Positions 50,301 through 62,201 of a DNA stretch of 64,000 nucleotides are shown here, one piece after another. The stretch is taken from assembly GCF_016859285.1 (NCBI RefSeq), contig NC_053418.1, forward strand, positions 19,865,329 to 19,929,328. Direction: 5' to 3'. The stretch comes from Xiphias gladius. Its lineage: Eukaryota > Chordata > Actinopteri > Istiophoriformes > Xiphiidae. The stretch's first letter is position 1; each line of letters opens with the position of its first letter. A program made the position numbers and the translations under genes. A model generated the notes under the pieces. That model saw only the letters and a program-made list of their open reading frames with translations, was not told the origin of the DNA and made no database searches.

Positions 50301-53300
50301 AATGGAGAGTAAACAGACATATCAAACTCTAATATCTATAGAAAAGTAAGCTCTAACTTTTTTTTTTTTTTTACAAATATACTTTTGTTTTCTTTACTAC
50401 CTTATTTTGCTTTGCTACTCCTTAATTTTTCTTCCTGAATGTCTCTTCTCTCTCTTTTTTTGTTGGCACACATTTAATCATTGATCTATTTCCCCACTCC
50501 ACACTTTCCTTTTCCTCTCCACATTTCATTCAGTGGAGCCGTCTCAGCTATCAACCTAGCTGCAGCCAACTTGCGTCATAAAATGGCATCAGCCGTTGCA
50601 CGCAATGTTAATAATCCATATACTGTGCTGCATACTGTTGAAGCATCGCTGTATATACTGTATAAACAATTTGTAGCTAACCCTAACAAACGTAGCTCGC
50701 TCATGCTACAGACACTGTGCTTGTGTCTACAGAGCATGATCTTCATCTTCAGCGGGAAACGACGCCGAGGACAGCTGTTAGAGTCAATCATACTAGTTAA
50801 TTTGGAGGCCATAAAACCAAAACAATGGGCTGAAACATGCTCTGTTAAACTGAATGGAAACAGATGGTAATTATCTGTGGCTGTGTCACTACAAGTAACT
50901 CCTTTCATATTACACATAGTCATTTAACTTGTTGTTAATATAAAAATATTGATCAGAGCGGCTTTAATTATGAAGTTTCACTCCAACGGCACAAAATGAG
51001 TCAGTTTTAATCATTTATAGTATAATAACCCACAAATGGGATACACAAAAAAAATGCGTTTATTAATTACAAAAAATAATTATGGTTTCTGGATTTAAAA
51101 TTACATCGCCAGCTAACAGAAAAACAAGTCAAATGGAAGTCTACGAGTTATCAGTCGCAGAAAGGAAATACTCCGAGCTAATATTAACTCTGAGCAGGTT
51201 AAAACAAACAATAAGGACTGTCTGGAAATATTATCCTGTGTGTTCCATTGGTTGTGTGTTCCAGGATGTAGTCTCATTCAAGTTAAGCTGTCATAATCTG
51301 GCCACCGTCCACACATTGTCCCTTGAGGTGTATTTAATATATACTGCGTGCCCACTTGACAGTTGACTATACTTTAAAACACGTATGAGAAAAGCAGGCA
51401 GGTGAACTTTACACACAGAAATGTGTCAAACAAGGTTGAGGCTTATTTAGCAGATTCTTCCCTGTTTGGAGAACAGGTAGACTTCCATTTACACCGTAGA
51501 TATTAAAGCTGCACTGGGCAAAATTTGTATAGAAGAAATAACCAATTTTGTCAGCTTAAGGGGAGTTTCAAGCACATAAAAATATGTTTTCTGGTATGAA
51601 CATTTCTTCTTTCACATCTTCCTACAATATTTCCTTGCTGCTGTCGCTTCAAACTGATATTATTATTCTCAGCAGTAATATGAGAAATTACTTAATTTAT
51701 TGAATCGTGACAGAAAAAACAACTTGACAGGTCTCCACGGTGGGTGTGACAAATATTCCTGTAAAATGAAATGTTTTGTTCCAGTGGTAAGTAGGCTTAT
51801 CGCATTTCTGATTCTCATACCAGAGAATCCTCCCTAACTCCAAAACTGGATTCTGTGGCTTTTTAAAGGCACTGAGTGGTACAATGATCAACAACTGCGT
51901 ACCGTATGTACCGTAAACTAAACTCTGGCATTGGCACGTTGTTGCTTGAACACCCAAATCAGAATTTGGTGTAGGTGCAGGGTCATGCACAGTCTTCTGC
52001 GTACCCAGGTGCATTCATGGCACCTGAGAAATGGCTTTGCATAGTGTATTTGCATGACAGGGCAGCATGGGTGACTGCAGCTCAGCCATTGTGACCTGAA
52101 GGACTCCTCTCACGTCATTTTAATTAACACAGCCTGTGCCTGCTCATGAACAACAACATTGGGTCTGTCCAGGATCCTGATTCATTCATACATAACTGTA
52201 ACCTATATGCCTTACAGATAATGTTCATACAGCAATTATACTCACGATGCAATTCTGCTTACTTATACTGAGTCAGAGAAATAGAGTAAATTAAAAATTA
52301 GTGGAGGAAAACTTGAAACACCTAAAGAAGTCCACATTCCTGATCCACCAGCAAAAGAGTATTTTCTTCCCCTTTGTGGCAAAAAAATGAGCCCTGCGTC
52401 AGGCAACAAGACCAGGCTCGTCCATCAAGAGATGTCCTAAGCGGGCTTCAACAGCAGCACTGTTCCAAAGAAAATGTTGGCCATAATGAATCCGGAATAG
52501 TGATTAGGTTAAAGCTTTCTAGTTCCAAGCTGTCCAATACTTCTCGGGAAAATTAGCTGAAATGTTTCTTTGGCAATAAAGTGTTCCCATAGCTGAGACT
52601 CTTGCAAATGATAATTTGTATGAATAAAGGGAAAGATTGTGTAAGAAAAATATCTACCCATTGCAATTGAGTCTCTACATAGTCATTACACAAGCTCACG
52701 AGAAACAATAGACATAATCTCCAGGATGCTGCCACAGTGTGCCACAGAAATGTGGCACAGAGCAGCCGTCAGAGTTGACTGTCTCACTGGCTGAGCTGCT
52801 CTGACAGGACACTCGGCTACTCCAGGCCTGTCAAGCATTAGGATTTACCCCGTGATGTGCTTAAGGTCTTGCTCTTATCCAGAAGGCTGAGTGAACGTTT
52901 AGGAGTGTTTGTTTATAGAAATAGGTGGGCCTAAGTACGTAGAAAAGCTCAGGTCCCCTGGGAAAGATATTAATCTGTTTACATATCTCCCACAATGGGA
53001 TCTAACATGTTTTCATTGGAGTCAGATCGGGCAACCGGAAACATGGTCCTGAGCCAAATTTCCATGAGTGTAAGAGCCCTCCTCCTTCCTCTGTCTAAAA
53101 GTTTGGTCAACCCAACCTAGGCCAAAACTACAAAGATTCATATATTTAGCCAACTGTTTAGAAGAGTCAAATTACAGTCAGATCTCTTTAATCCCTTATT
53201 TAAAAAAAATGCTCTCTTTGAATTTTTTAAAAGATACAAAGATCTAAGACTAGGCTAAAAAAACGACAACTTATATAACACGTGAATGTGGCGAGACCAC

Positions 53301-54403
53301 TGGAGCTGTAAATGTTATACAGTATGATAAGGATACTGTAAACGGACTAGTGAGTAACACAGATCCTCCCTGTACGGACATTAAAGCCAGTGATTTTTAA
53401 CAAGTGATAAGAAAGGTGAGGACGATACTGGAGGGACACACCTGGAGTGGGTCCACATAGGACTCATTAGCCTAAGTAAAGGGGGGGGGGGCAGGTAGAC
53501 CCTTGCTGGGACAGGCATACCCAAATACTGACTGAAGTGAGATGTCATGGATGTTAGAGGGAACATAAGAAATGAAAATGAACGTATGTGGTAAACAGCC
53601 TTTTAAACCCTTTTTTTTTTTAACAGGGAGCCCCTTTGAGATTAAAAAGGTTCTGTCCAAGAAAGGAAGCACCAACCCACCAAACAAACACTCTCCCCAT
53701 ACACGTTCTATTTACTATCATTAACACGAGAGCAGAGCCCTTGAAAAATGAAACCATTTCGTTACTGATAGGTTCAGGCTTTCACACCTGTCAACATATG
53801 GAGAACATTTCAGTATTTTCTTCGCGGCCGGCCCTTCAGTGTCACGGTACCCGACCGGCCACAGGGACGCTCACTAGTCTCCTCGGAATGTGAGGAGGTC
53901 ACGTGAGGCGTGAAACTCCCGCATCCCACCATCAACTTTGGCTCGCGGCTCTTTTCGTTCTTTCTCTCTGTCAGTTTTTTTTTTTTTTAATTTTATTTAT
54001 TTATTTTTTTTAAATCGACGACGGCGCGTGAATGCCATCGAGCGCATGCTGCCGACAGCCGAAACAGAAACTCGACCGCCCGCTATTAGATACGTGAAAC
54101 CCACGAATTATGATAGGAGGGAGCGCGTGAAGACTTCGACGCGCTTCGTTACATCCTTACGTACCCGCAGATGTATACCAGCAATGGAGACCGTTCGAGG
54201 TAGAAAGCTGCCTCCTACACCCTCGCGGCTAATTACAGTATTTCTCCGTCGCCCAAGCGGCATTAAGTATAATCCTCCGGGAGGACCAGGGTCCGACGGA
54301 CCACAGTGTGGTGTTTGGTGGGCTCCCACCAGCCTCTACTTACATTGTCGAACAGTGAGCCGACGTTTGCGGTGACGAGCAGCACATCGGCGAACGTTTC
54401 CAT
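38730..54403 (-). CDS. inpp5a: Type I inositol polyphosphate 5-phosphatase (INPP5A-like)
   Basis: Fifteen exons in transcript order, read as complements: 54344-54403 (ATG at 54401-54403), 49820-49861, 49290-49390, 48736-48823, 45397-45460, 44657-44760, 43528-43580 or its duplicate 44339-44391, 40938-41057, 40545-40629, 40345-40440, 40185-40259, 39781-39854, 39559-39670, 38860-38928, 38730-38771. The phases give 394 aa (human INPP5A is 412) and follow it end to end. Motifs: VLLVTANVGSLFDN at 7-20, KWSRKGFMRTRW, VHLFHDASNL, the catalytic FGDFNFRLD at 225-233, the signature RCPAWCDRILM at 338-348, and GPNVCMGDHK at 372-381. The enzyme removes the 5-phosphate from Ins(1,4,5)P3 and Ins(1,3,4,5)P4, ending calcium signals. 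The C-terminus is HKPVFLFFSLKTDDH, without the CaaX box that membrane-anchors mammalian INPP5A. Since it neighbours nkx6.3 rather than nkx6.2, it may be an ohnologue of inpp5a; the symbol names the family. Confidence 0.92.
41068..41123. repeat. (AC)n tract abutting a 3' splice site
   Basis: On the coding (minus) strand this is about 28 TG units, ending 10 bp from the acceptor TTCTTCACAG of exon 40938-41057. It takes the place of an ordinary polypyrimidine tract. Confidence 0.9.
41208..41314. repeat. (GT)n microsatellite, inverted relative to 41068-41123
   Basis: A GT tract of about 50 units, mildly interrupted at its left end. It is complementary to the CA tract about 85 bp away, so the pre-mRNA could fold the two together. 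Confidence 0.9.
42190..42510. repeat. Teleost dispersed repeat, copy 1
   Basis: Shares a recognisable block with 49995-50250: AACAGTTGCC, then ACATCCAGCA, ATATG, GAGC/GAAGC, and later an ACTCCTGAAGGAAATATCTG segment with GTTAGCTGCTGAATGCTC. This resembles a repeat widespread in fish introns. Boundaries and class are uncertain. Confidence 0.5.
42601..43175. mobile_element. 575-bp MITE-like non-autonomous DNA transposon
   Basis: The left end GCCCTGTTCAGACCTGGCAT (continuing TAACATGC) is the inverted complement of the right end, which in reverse reads GCCCTGTTCATACCTTGCAT (continuing TAAAATGC): 25 of 28 match. Both ends are flanked by CTATG, a probable 5-bp target duplication. A subterminal GATCCGATCACAA/GATCCAATCACAA pair is also inverted. 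There is no coding capacity. It sits in the intron downstream of the duplicated phosphatase exon, and its right part was copied again in the tandem duplication at 43804. Superfamily not decided. Confidence 0.75.
42991..43803. repeat. Tandem duplication, copy 1 (contains a phosphatase exon)
   Basis: About 813 bp, repeated immediately at 43804-44612. It contains the right part of the MITE, the coding exon 43528-43580 with its splice sites, and a (CA)-rich end. The only differences noticed between copies are one T/A substitution (GTGTTAATG versus GTGTTTATG) and one missing CT unit in a CTCTCT run. Confidence 0.92.
43804..44612. repeat. Tandem duplication, copy 2 (contains a phosphatase exon)
   Basis: Second copy of the 0.8 kb unit. 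Its coding exon, 44339-44391, is identical to 43528-43580. Both junctions fall in ACACACACAAA-type sequence, which points to exchange or misassembly between CA tracts. Because the MITE's right part is included but its left part is not, copy 2 is the added one relative to the intact MITE at 42601-43175. Confidence 0.92.
48012..48048. repeat. Perfect 15-bp inverted repeat with 7-nt loop
   Basis: ATCAGCACATACCAT, the loop ACAGAGA, then ATGGTATGTGCTGAT form a perfect hairpin. It lies in a phosphatase intron with no nearby coding sequence. The stem is too short for a typical microRNA precursor. Confidence 0.9.
49995..50250. repeat. Teleost dispersed repeat, copy 2
   Basis: Related to 42190-42510 through the GGCAAACAGTTGCCCATTAG block followed by ACATCCAGCAGATATGGAGC and, further on, ACACCAGAGGAAAGCAGCTC and TTAGCTGTAGATGCTC. 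Intronic. Confidence 0.5.
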
Positions 54404-54860
54404 GTTAACGACCGACCTCCGCGAGCAGTCCGAGGAAACTCCGCCGCGTCGCCAGGTGACGCGCGCGCCGAGGGCCTGTGGCAGCGGCTCGCCGGGAGCT
54501 TATGGAGGCTTACTGTCGGAGCCCAGGTCGCGTCTACGGCCGCCCGAAATACCCGGGCATCTCACTGGCGACGCCGCGTCGCGTTTGGGCCGACTCGTTC
54601 GCTGATGGCGGGCTGTCGTGTCGCGTCGTCGCCGTGCACCGGAGCGGCGCTCACATCCATCGTCGAGCCGGGCGGCAGCGAGGTGGTCTGGCGGCCCGCA
54701 TGTGTGGATCCCCGCCTCCCCTCCGTTAATTGGACTAGTGGCTTCTTACTTAACAGACTTAAACCAGGCTGGACGGCGCATCTGCCGCTGCCTTGACAAA
54801 CCGCTCAGATAAAGCGGGCCGAGCACTTCTCACCTACAGGCGGTGTTGTGTTATGAACCG
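53820..54860 (-). promoter_or_regulatory. CpG-rich promoter region of the INPP5A-like gene
   Basis: This is the only extended stretch of the window with dense CpG dinucleotides (for example CGACGGCGCGTG near 54016 and GACGCGCGCGCCGAGG near 54460). It surrounds the initiator ATG at 54401-54403, as expected for a housekeeping-type CpG-island promoter. No TATA box was evident just upstream. Open frames here on the plus strand are a by-product of high GC content. Confidence 0.7.
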
Positions 54861-57800
54861 CGCTGCTCCGCCCATATGCTGCGAGCAGTCAATTACAGAC
54901 TTCCTCATGATATGTCAACTTTCTCACTCCGACAGCGTGAGCTTCTCTAAAGAAGGAAATCCCACAGTATTGCACGGCCACGGAAACCTGCGTATATGGC
55001 TTGTATTGCTAATGATCTAATCAGCCTAACCAGTCTGTTTTCTCACCATAAGCCCCTATGATGTATTGAGCACTATACTATTACAATACCAACTTGTGAG
55101 ATGGCATGAAAGGGCATTATATATATGCAGTAACTTGACTACACGAGGACTTTAAAAATACCTGAAAGGGTTCTCTACTCACCACTCAACATACCACAGG
55201 CTCCTTCTGTGTAGTCTCAACAGGAAGTTAGTCATTTTCTTTGTGTGAAACCCTTTTTCTTTCAATGAAATATTCTTTCACTAAGGGCAGCTTGCTTTTG
55301 CTTCCGTAATCCCCCCCCCCTACATATTTTACAGCTGTTAAGCCTTAAAAAAATGTTTAATAGGCGGGGGTCTTATCTTTTATCTGTGACTTTGCCTTAG
55401 GTGTGTGATCCTCCGTAGGCCCAATCACTGCTGTCACCTTTAACCACACTGCAGTAAAAGCACAGCCCTTTGTACTGCTCTTGTCTAAAGTCTTGCACCA
55501 GCAGAGGATAGCGTACCAGGGGGACAAATTTTGATTTTATGTGAAGGACCTATAGTTTAGTCGTTTCCGCTGCGACAGCCTGCCTCCTAAAGCTTCCGGT
55601 CACCACAACAGCAGAGTAACCACAATATTTTACAACACAGCTACAGTCGCTTGCTCTCTACTTTGTGGACCACAGGTCGGTAAAACTCTTTATTTGGAGT
55701 AGATGGATCCATGCCATCTCGCTGTCTGAGCTCCAGCCCAGGATAAATCAAAGATTGCTGGGGGGCTAACTCTGGCTCGCCATAGTGATGTTGGTGAGCT
55801 GCTCAACCACGTCGTGGCTTACACAGCCAACCTTTTGAGCTCTTCTCCCTGCTTCCTTTTTCTCCTCCTCTGAGCACTGTGGGCTTTATTCGCCAACGTT
55901 AACAGATCTTTTTAAAACTGTCGCAACACAGATGCAGAAGAATGCCGCCATGTCCATCACCAGTTTGAAAACAAAGACTTAAGGGGAAAAACCTCTCTGA
56001 AAGGATTCTGAGGCGGCCTGGAGGAAAGGCCCGGGGATTGGATGAAAGAACCACATTTATCATCAATGGAAAGAGACCTGAATTAAACTTGATCCTCCTT
56101 GCCAAAGGAATAAATGCAAAATATACAGTGTTCAAAATAAATCATCATGCCAGACTGATTTATTGTAGCTAGGTGCCCACTGGGCAATAAATCGGACAGG
56201 AAATGTTACCAGAGTCCTGGCTTGCTGGCCAAGAAAAGCACAGAAAAGCAAAAGCTAATTAAGGCTGGACTGTTTCGAGCAAAACTATTAAATTACAAAA
56301 TTATCAAATGGAAAATATTTGCCAGTAAAAGAAAAATAAACTCTTGGATAAGATAGGCAAAAAATTGAAGTTTTAAACAATAATTATTATAGAAGTATTA
56401 CATATTTATTATAGTTGTAGCTCATGTGGCTGCTTCTAAATAAAAAAATGTAATTGGAATTTAAAGTTTTTATCTTTATAGACATACATGTCTTTGAAAC
56501 ACTGTAAAGTTTAGAGTATATCTGAAATATTGCGCTTACATCTCCACATTCACCGGCAGCTATGTCCTGGGGCTTATAGCTTCATATGCTTCTGTAAGAA
56601 CAAGTTCTCTGTGTCTGCATCAGAGGAAAAACAAACAAGGCTGACAGTCTGAGAAACACACACAAAAAAAGAAACACGCAAGTGAAAGGCAGAGTCACAT
56701 TCTTGAACATTTATTTTGATGAACAGATCTGACACAATCTAAATGACTATCCCTGATCTAGAGGGATGAAAGCCTCAGGGAGAAACCAACGAGGCCGTCC
56801 ACCATGCTCCTCAGCCCAACGGGGACTCGGATCCACAGCTGCACTCTCACTCCTATAAGCCTCCTTGAAGAGGCTGACAGTAGGAGAAAGATCACTCGTG
56901 AGGGCAGAAATAGCTTTTAGAGTTTACTTAAAATAAATTAGGCAAGATGGTCACTGCAGAAGCAGGGAGCCAATGAAAATATGATGGCTGTTAGGAGTGT
57001 ATTAGTATGAACATGTATCAGCAAATTTCATTATAACTGTTTTAGTCTGGAGACTAATTGTGATGGTCATTATCCTACATCACTACCCGTGTGCCATGGG
57101 CCTTAACTGGGACAATGCTAAAAGCATCCAAAATAAATTCTTAATGGATGGACTATAAACCCTTTTACTCCATTAGCTGGGACAGTAATATCTGCCCCAG
57201 TCCATAAACCTCCATCAGAGTAACTGTAGTTGCACAATTACCACTTCATAATGTGAGGATTTACACATTCCGTGGAAAAAGCACAGCAACAAACAACATA
57301 TCAAGAAGCTCATCTGCAATGCAAGTCCTATAGTGACCACATGTGTTGCTACAAGTCTTAATGTAAAACACAAAGCTCAAAATACAAGTTTTTTTCTCTT
57401 GAAAAAAGCCCATAAAAATATTTGAAATGTAACAAAATCTGGCATAGTTGCCCTGAATCATGGGCACGAGCCAGTCACGCAAAACCCCAACTCAGTCACA
57501 GGTTTTAGCTTTCCAACAAACTAGTTCTGCTCTACAATAACTCTCTTCTACGTCCCAGGTATAATCAGGTCTGTAATGTTAACACAGTGCAATACAAACA
57601 TGACAGTAAAATGAAAATTAAAAAGTTCAAAACTATCAAACAAAGACCGGAACTCAATGATAGATAATAATACAAGTTTTCCCTCAAAAGACTGCCACCA
57701 AGGAAGACAATAGTCTTTTCGCTGTGCACACCTTATTTTCATTTCTAATGCAAGCAAGGCTTCAGTCAAGCTACTCCAACACAAGGCAGCAGACTCAGAA

Positions 57801-57997
57801 AGACCCGCAACAGCAATGCAAACTGAACATGCCAGGCTGAGGCAGTGACCGAGGAAGCCAAATGGAGTACTGTGGACATCTGAGAGGGAATTTTCCAGTC
57901 TAGGAGCTCCAACGGAGTGTGAGCCCCGCTGACTGCCTATTTAGTCAGGAGGTGCCCAAGTGGGTCTCTGAGCCAGTCCACCTCCACCACAAGTCCT
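54861..57997. other. Intergenic region between the phosphatase 5' end and gpat4 3' end
   Basis: No coding exon was recognised. The right part should be the gpat4 3' UTR. A minus-strand AATAAA at 56710-56715 is a reasonable polyadenylation signal and would give a 3' UTR of about 1.3 kb. Confidence 0.45.
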
Positions 57998-60900
57998 TCA
58001 GGAGCGACTGCGGTCTTCTTGGGTGCCCACCAGCATTTTACTGTACAGCTTCTGCTGCTCTTCTTTAAAGGTATCTTTTACCTTTCCTCGCTTCAATCCT
58101 CCATCCCTACAAGAGTGTGAAATTAGTGACAATTATTGATGTAGTGGACAATTACGCAGTTCACTCATGTTCTTACAAAGGATTGAAATGCAGATCAAAT
58201 ATGCTGTATCACAAACGGTGATTCTGACACTGCAACTGACATGATATGCAGTATATACACTGTGCTGACCAGAACCACAAATGAAACAAGATCCAATTTA
58301 ACACTTTTTTTCACCAAACACTAACTTTGCAGTGTTTATAAATTTTGATTTTCTAAATTGTAGCTCACATTCTGTCAAAGAGATGTTAAATTAATCTCTA
58401 TGGTACTTATGACGCTGCAGTTGGTGGAGTTTGCACTGAATAGGGTGGGCCTCTACATTATTTTAGATTTGTTACTGCAGAAAAAAGCAGAGATGTAACT
58501 GCGAATGTTACAGACAGTATAATTGACTGATTTAGGTGCCAGCGGGCCAACATGCACAACAGCAGGGCCAAGGAACCAGCACACTAAAAAAGGAATGCAG
58601 CCGTAATTGATCTTATTAGATACACCTGTGATTGACAAGTCAAAATGTCAGCTGCAAAAATGATTTATTCAACTGTAGGTGGTTTCTAATATTTTTACTG
58701 GTCACATTAATCAGTGATGGGGAAAAAACATGAGAATACTGAAGTGAACTAAACTATAATTTTCTATATTATTATTATTATTAGTGTTTAATAACGTATA
58801 GCAGAGAGTAGCGGCGACTTGTAGCCCACAATACCATATTTTCTGCTCTTCACAAGCTCAGAGAACTAAGAAAGTACAGCAAAATGGTGGTAGTTGTACT
58901 AACTTCTCATAAAGATGCCCAAATACAGGAAAGGAATGATATTAAGTTGTACGACTTTGCTCACTGTCTTGCTGAAACTCTAGTTTAACTGCAGCGACCA
59001 TTTTAATAAAGCTTAAAGTCAAAAACTGTAAATAATAAAAACAATCTGGTATATTACTGTCATTTAGCAGTAATGTGTATGGGACTACAGTTTCAGACCT
59101 GAAGTTGTTTTAATTTTAATTTAAGGAGGAAAGCACAGGTGAAACCAATAACATAAGTGACGGCTCAGTTCTATTGAGAGCCCTATTAAACCATTGTGTC
59201 AGCATACATGATACCAGGGCCATTTGACTGGATCCCCTAAACTGAATACAGTTGTTATTAACATTATGGATTACACATGTGCTTTTCCATGGGCAGAAAG
59301 TGTCAAAACGTTTTGAGCTTCATGGGTGTTGTCTTACCAGAGGAGGTCGACCAGTCCCCCTTGCCTAGCTATGGCTGCCTTTACACGATTGGCAAACTGT
59401 ACAGCATCCTCTCCCTCCTGTTGATAGAGACTGAAATTAATGTAAACACAGGCAAACAAGTGGTCATAACAAATAATTTATAGCACAGCTATTATCAACT
59501 GTAAAAGCTTTATTCAAATGTGGAGCCTTGTCATTTGCTGCTAATTTAAAAATGGAAAAAGTCACAATCAACCAAATATTTGTGGTTCTTCTCAGTGGTT
59601 TTTTTTTCATGAATTTTACAGCAAAAAGAGCAGAAAAAGAGAGATGTAACTGCCAATGTTAAGACAGACAGTACTAATTGACTGATTTATGTGCCAGCGG
59701 GCCAACATGCACAACAGCAGGGCCAAGGAACCAGCACACTTAAAAAAAAGGAAATGCAGTCAGCCGTAATTGATCTTATTAGGATACACCTGTGATTGAC
59801 AAGTCAAAATGTCAGCTGCAAAAATGATTTATTCAACTGTAGGTGGTTTCTAATATTTTTACTGGTCAAGCATTAATCAGTGATGGGAAAAAAACATGAG
59901 AATACTGGAAGTGAACTAAACTATAATTTTCTATATTATTATTATTATTAGTGTTTAATAACGATAGCAGAGAGTAGCTGTATGCGATCTTGTAGCCTGG
60001 CTAACAATAATTACATTTTCTTGCTCTTCACAAAGCTCAGAGAAACTAAGAAAAGTACAGCAAAAATGGTGGTGGTTGTACTAACTTCTCATAAAGATGC
60101 CCAAATACAGGAAAGGAATGATATTGGGGTTGTAATGACTTTGCTCACTGTCTTGCTGAAACTCTAGTTTAACTGCAGCGACCATTTTAATAAAGCTTAA
60201 AGTCAAAACTGTAAATAATAAAAATGAATCTGGTATATTACTGTCATTTAGCAGGTACGTGTATGGGACTACAGTTTCAGACCTGAAGTTGTTTTAATTT
60301 TAATTTAAGGAGGAAAGCACAGGTGAAACCAATAACATAAGTGACGGCCTGAAGTTCTATTGAGGAGCCCCTATTAAAAACCATTGTGTCAAGCATTATT
60401 ATGATACCAGGCCATTTGACTGATCCCCTAAACTGAATACAGTTGTTATTAACATTATGGATTACACATGTGTGCTTTTCCCATGGGCAAGAAAGTGTCA
60501 AAACGTTTTGAGCTTCATGGGTGTTGTCTTACCAGAGGAGGTCCTAATCAGTCCCCTTGCCTCAGCTATGGCTGCCTTTACACGATTGGCAAACTGTACA
60601 GCATCCTCTCCCTCCTGTTGATAGAGACTGAAATTAATGTAAACACAGGCAAACAAGTGGTCATAACAAATAATTTATAGCACAGCTATTATCAACTGTA
60701 AAAGCTTTATTCAAATGTGGAGCCTTGTCATTTGCTGCTAATTTAAAAATGGAAAAAGTCACAATCAACCAAATATTTGTGGTTCTTCTCAGTGGTTTTT
60801 TTTTCATGAATTTTACAGCAAAAAGAGCAGAAAAAGAGAAGTTCTGAAATAAAGAAAAGCTGGAGTTCCTAGTAAGTTTCGAAATCATTGTGTAAGAGCT

Positions 60901-62201
60901 TGTATATGTGCTTTGCTTGTTGTTACAGCGTTTGACAATGTATTTATGACAAACACAGCAGAACCACTCCAGTCACAAATGTGAGAAAAAAAAGAAGAAA
61001 AAAAAAAATCAGCTGGAAAGTCCCCTGGTAACCATGGAGTCTGACCTCTCTAGACATGGGAGGGAGGTACCACACACTGCAGACGATTGCCCAGCTGCTC
61101 ATCATATGTAACAGGTAGTTGACCATGCCAAACTTGCTGCTATTCCAGAAGGCGTCTCCAAATCGGGGATCATACTGCAAGGACCACACACACCAGAATA
61201 ATTAATTAATTAATGTATTATTGTGAACAAACTGTTGCAAAATTGTAAAAATATAAATATTGATGGTTAAAATATGTAACAGGTAAAAAAAGACATTCTC
61301 ACCTTAATGGCCACAGGATAGACTGTGGCACCAATCTCAAAACTGCCCTTCTTGAACATCATAACTGACGTGTTGTTAATGCAGGTACCTGAGAGTTTAG
61401 AGTAGTTACAAAAACAATAAATTGAGACTTATGAGCCTTTTTAAGAAAACTAGATGACCAGTCCTTCTATCTGTAACAGATCACTCAACAAGCTCACCTT
61501 CTGGGAAAATTAGAATGGGCAGTTTAGATTTATCTTCTACATGGTCACTCAATCTGCAATACAAGAAGTGTTTAGGTTATTACTAAAAATCAAATGTTTA
61601 GATTCTTGAGACACAAAATTAGAAATCAACAAAAAAAAGAAAAAAAAAGAAAAAGAAAAAAAAAACATTTTTTCAAGTTAAACAAATAAAAATTCCAACA
61701 GACTGACTCTAAAATTCAATGTTAAAACTTTACTTTGCAACAACTGTAACTGAGTGCCAAGAAACTGTCTTTTACACTGAAGGAAAAAACTGTAAAATAA
61801 AGTGTACAGTAACAAAAAAGCTGAATAAAAACCAAGGTTGTAATGCTACCTTTTGGCCACTAGATGTCTGTCTTTGACTTCTGAGCGTTCGAACCAAATG
61901 TGTGGGCAGGCCTTGACCATGGCTCTCTGAATGACCCCCATCAATCCACCATGAATTTGGCCAACCTGACAGACAACACAACACAAACACATGCAAATAG
62001 CAACACATCTATTTCCGCTATCTATTTCAACAGACAAGCAGCTGCCAGGGAAAAAGTGACCCAAAAAAGTGATCCTGTAGCTTCCTGCTAGGCAGCAGTG
62101 TAGTTACCATAGCATAGCAGCCATCGCTGGCCAGGATGATGACATCAATGGGTGAGGTGTGATTGGCGACACAGATGCCTCCATTCTTAGGTTTATTCTC
62201 A
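57998..62201 (-). CDS. gpat4: Glycerol-3-phosphate acyltransferase 4, C-terminal 223 residues (5' partial)
   Basis: Seven exons in transcript order, read as complements: 62108-62201, 61850-61965, 61498-61553, 61303-61388, 61046-61174, 59338-59417, 57998-58106 (TGA at 57998-58000). The phases join throughout. The upstream coding exons were not found before the right edge and presumably lie beyond it. Acyltransferase motif I is NHTSPID (H-x4-D). GLMGVIQRAMVKACPHIWFE with RSEVKDRHLVAKR follows, then motif III LIFPEG|TCINNTSV split across two exons, motif IV YPVAIKYDPRFGDAFW, a hydrophobic WAIVCSVWYLPPM, and the end TFKEEQQKLYSKM with EDRSRS. These match GPAT4 (AGPAT6) rather than GPAT3. Known role: an ER and lipid-droplet enzyme that acylates sn-glycerol-3-phosphate in triacylglycerol synthesis. 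The exon 59338-59417 lies in a tandem duplication; this copy is the intact one. Confidence 0.95.
58490..59640. repeat. Tandem duplication, copy A (contains intact gpat4 exon)
   Basis: About 1.15 kb starting GAGATGTAACTGC, repeated at 59641-60839. The right ~270 bp, from the GGCTGCCTTTACACGATTGG block onwards, looks identical in both copies. The left part differs mainly by many 1-3 bp insertions and deletions. Confidence 0.9.
59641..60839. repeat. Tandem duplication, copy B
   Basis: About 48 bp longer than copy A because of scattered small insertions, many of them in or next to homopolymers, for example CACTTAAAAAAAAGG against CACTAAAAAAGG. It contains the damaged duplicate of the gpat4 exon. 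Confidence 0.9.
60533..60614 (-). pseudogene. Frameshifted duplicate of the penultimate gpat4 exon
   Basis: 82 nt against 80 nt in the intact exon 59338-59417, with identical splice sites. The first part still reads GEDAVQFANRVKAAIA. It then goes out of frame through an extra G and other changes around GCTGAGGCAAGGGGACTGAT, so ARQGGLVDLLW is lost. Used alone it shifts the frame by two bases. It may be a true decayed duplicate or sequencing error in an assembly patch. Confidence 0.8.

Noticed and set aside
53938-54812. Several plus-strand open frames upstream of and over the phosphatase start
   Set aside because: They arise from the GC-rich, stop-poor CpG island and are Arg/Pro/Ala-rich without motifs.
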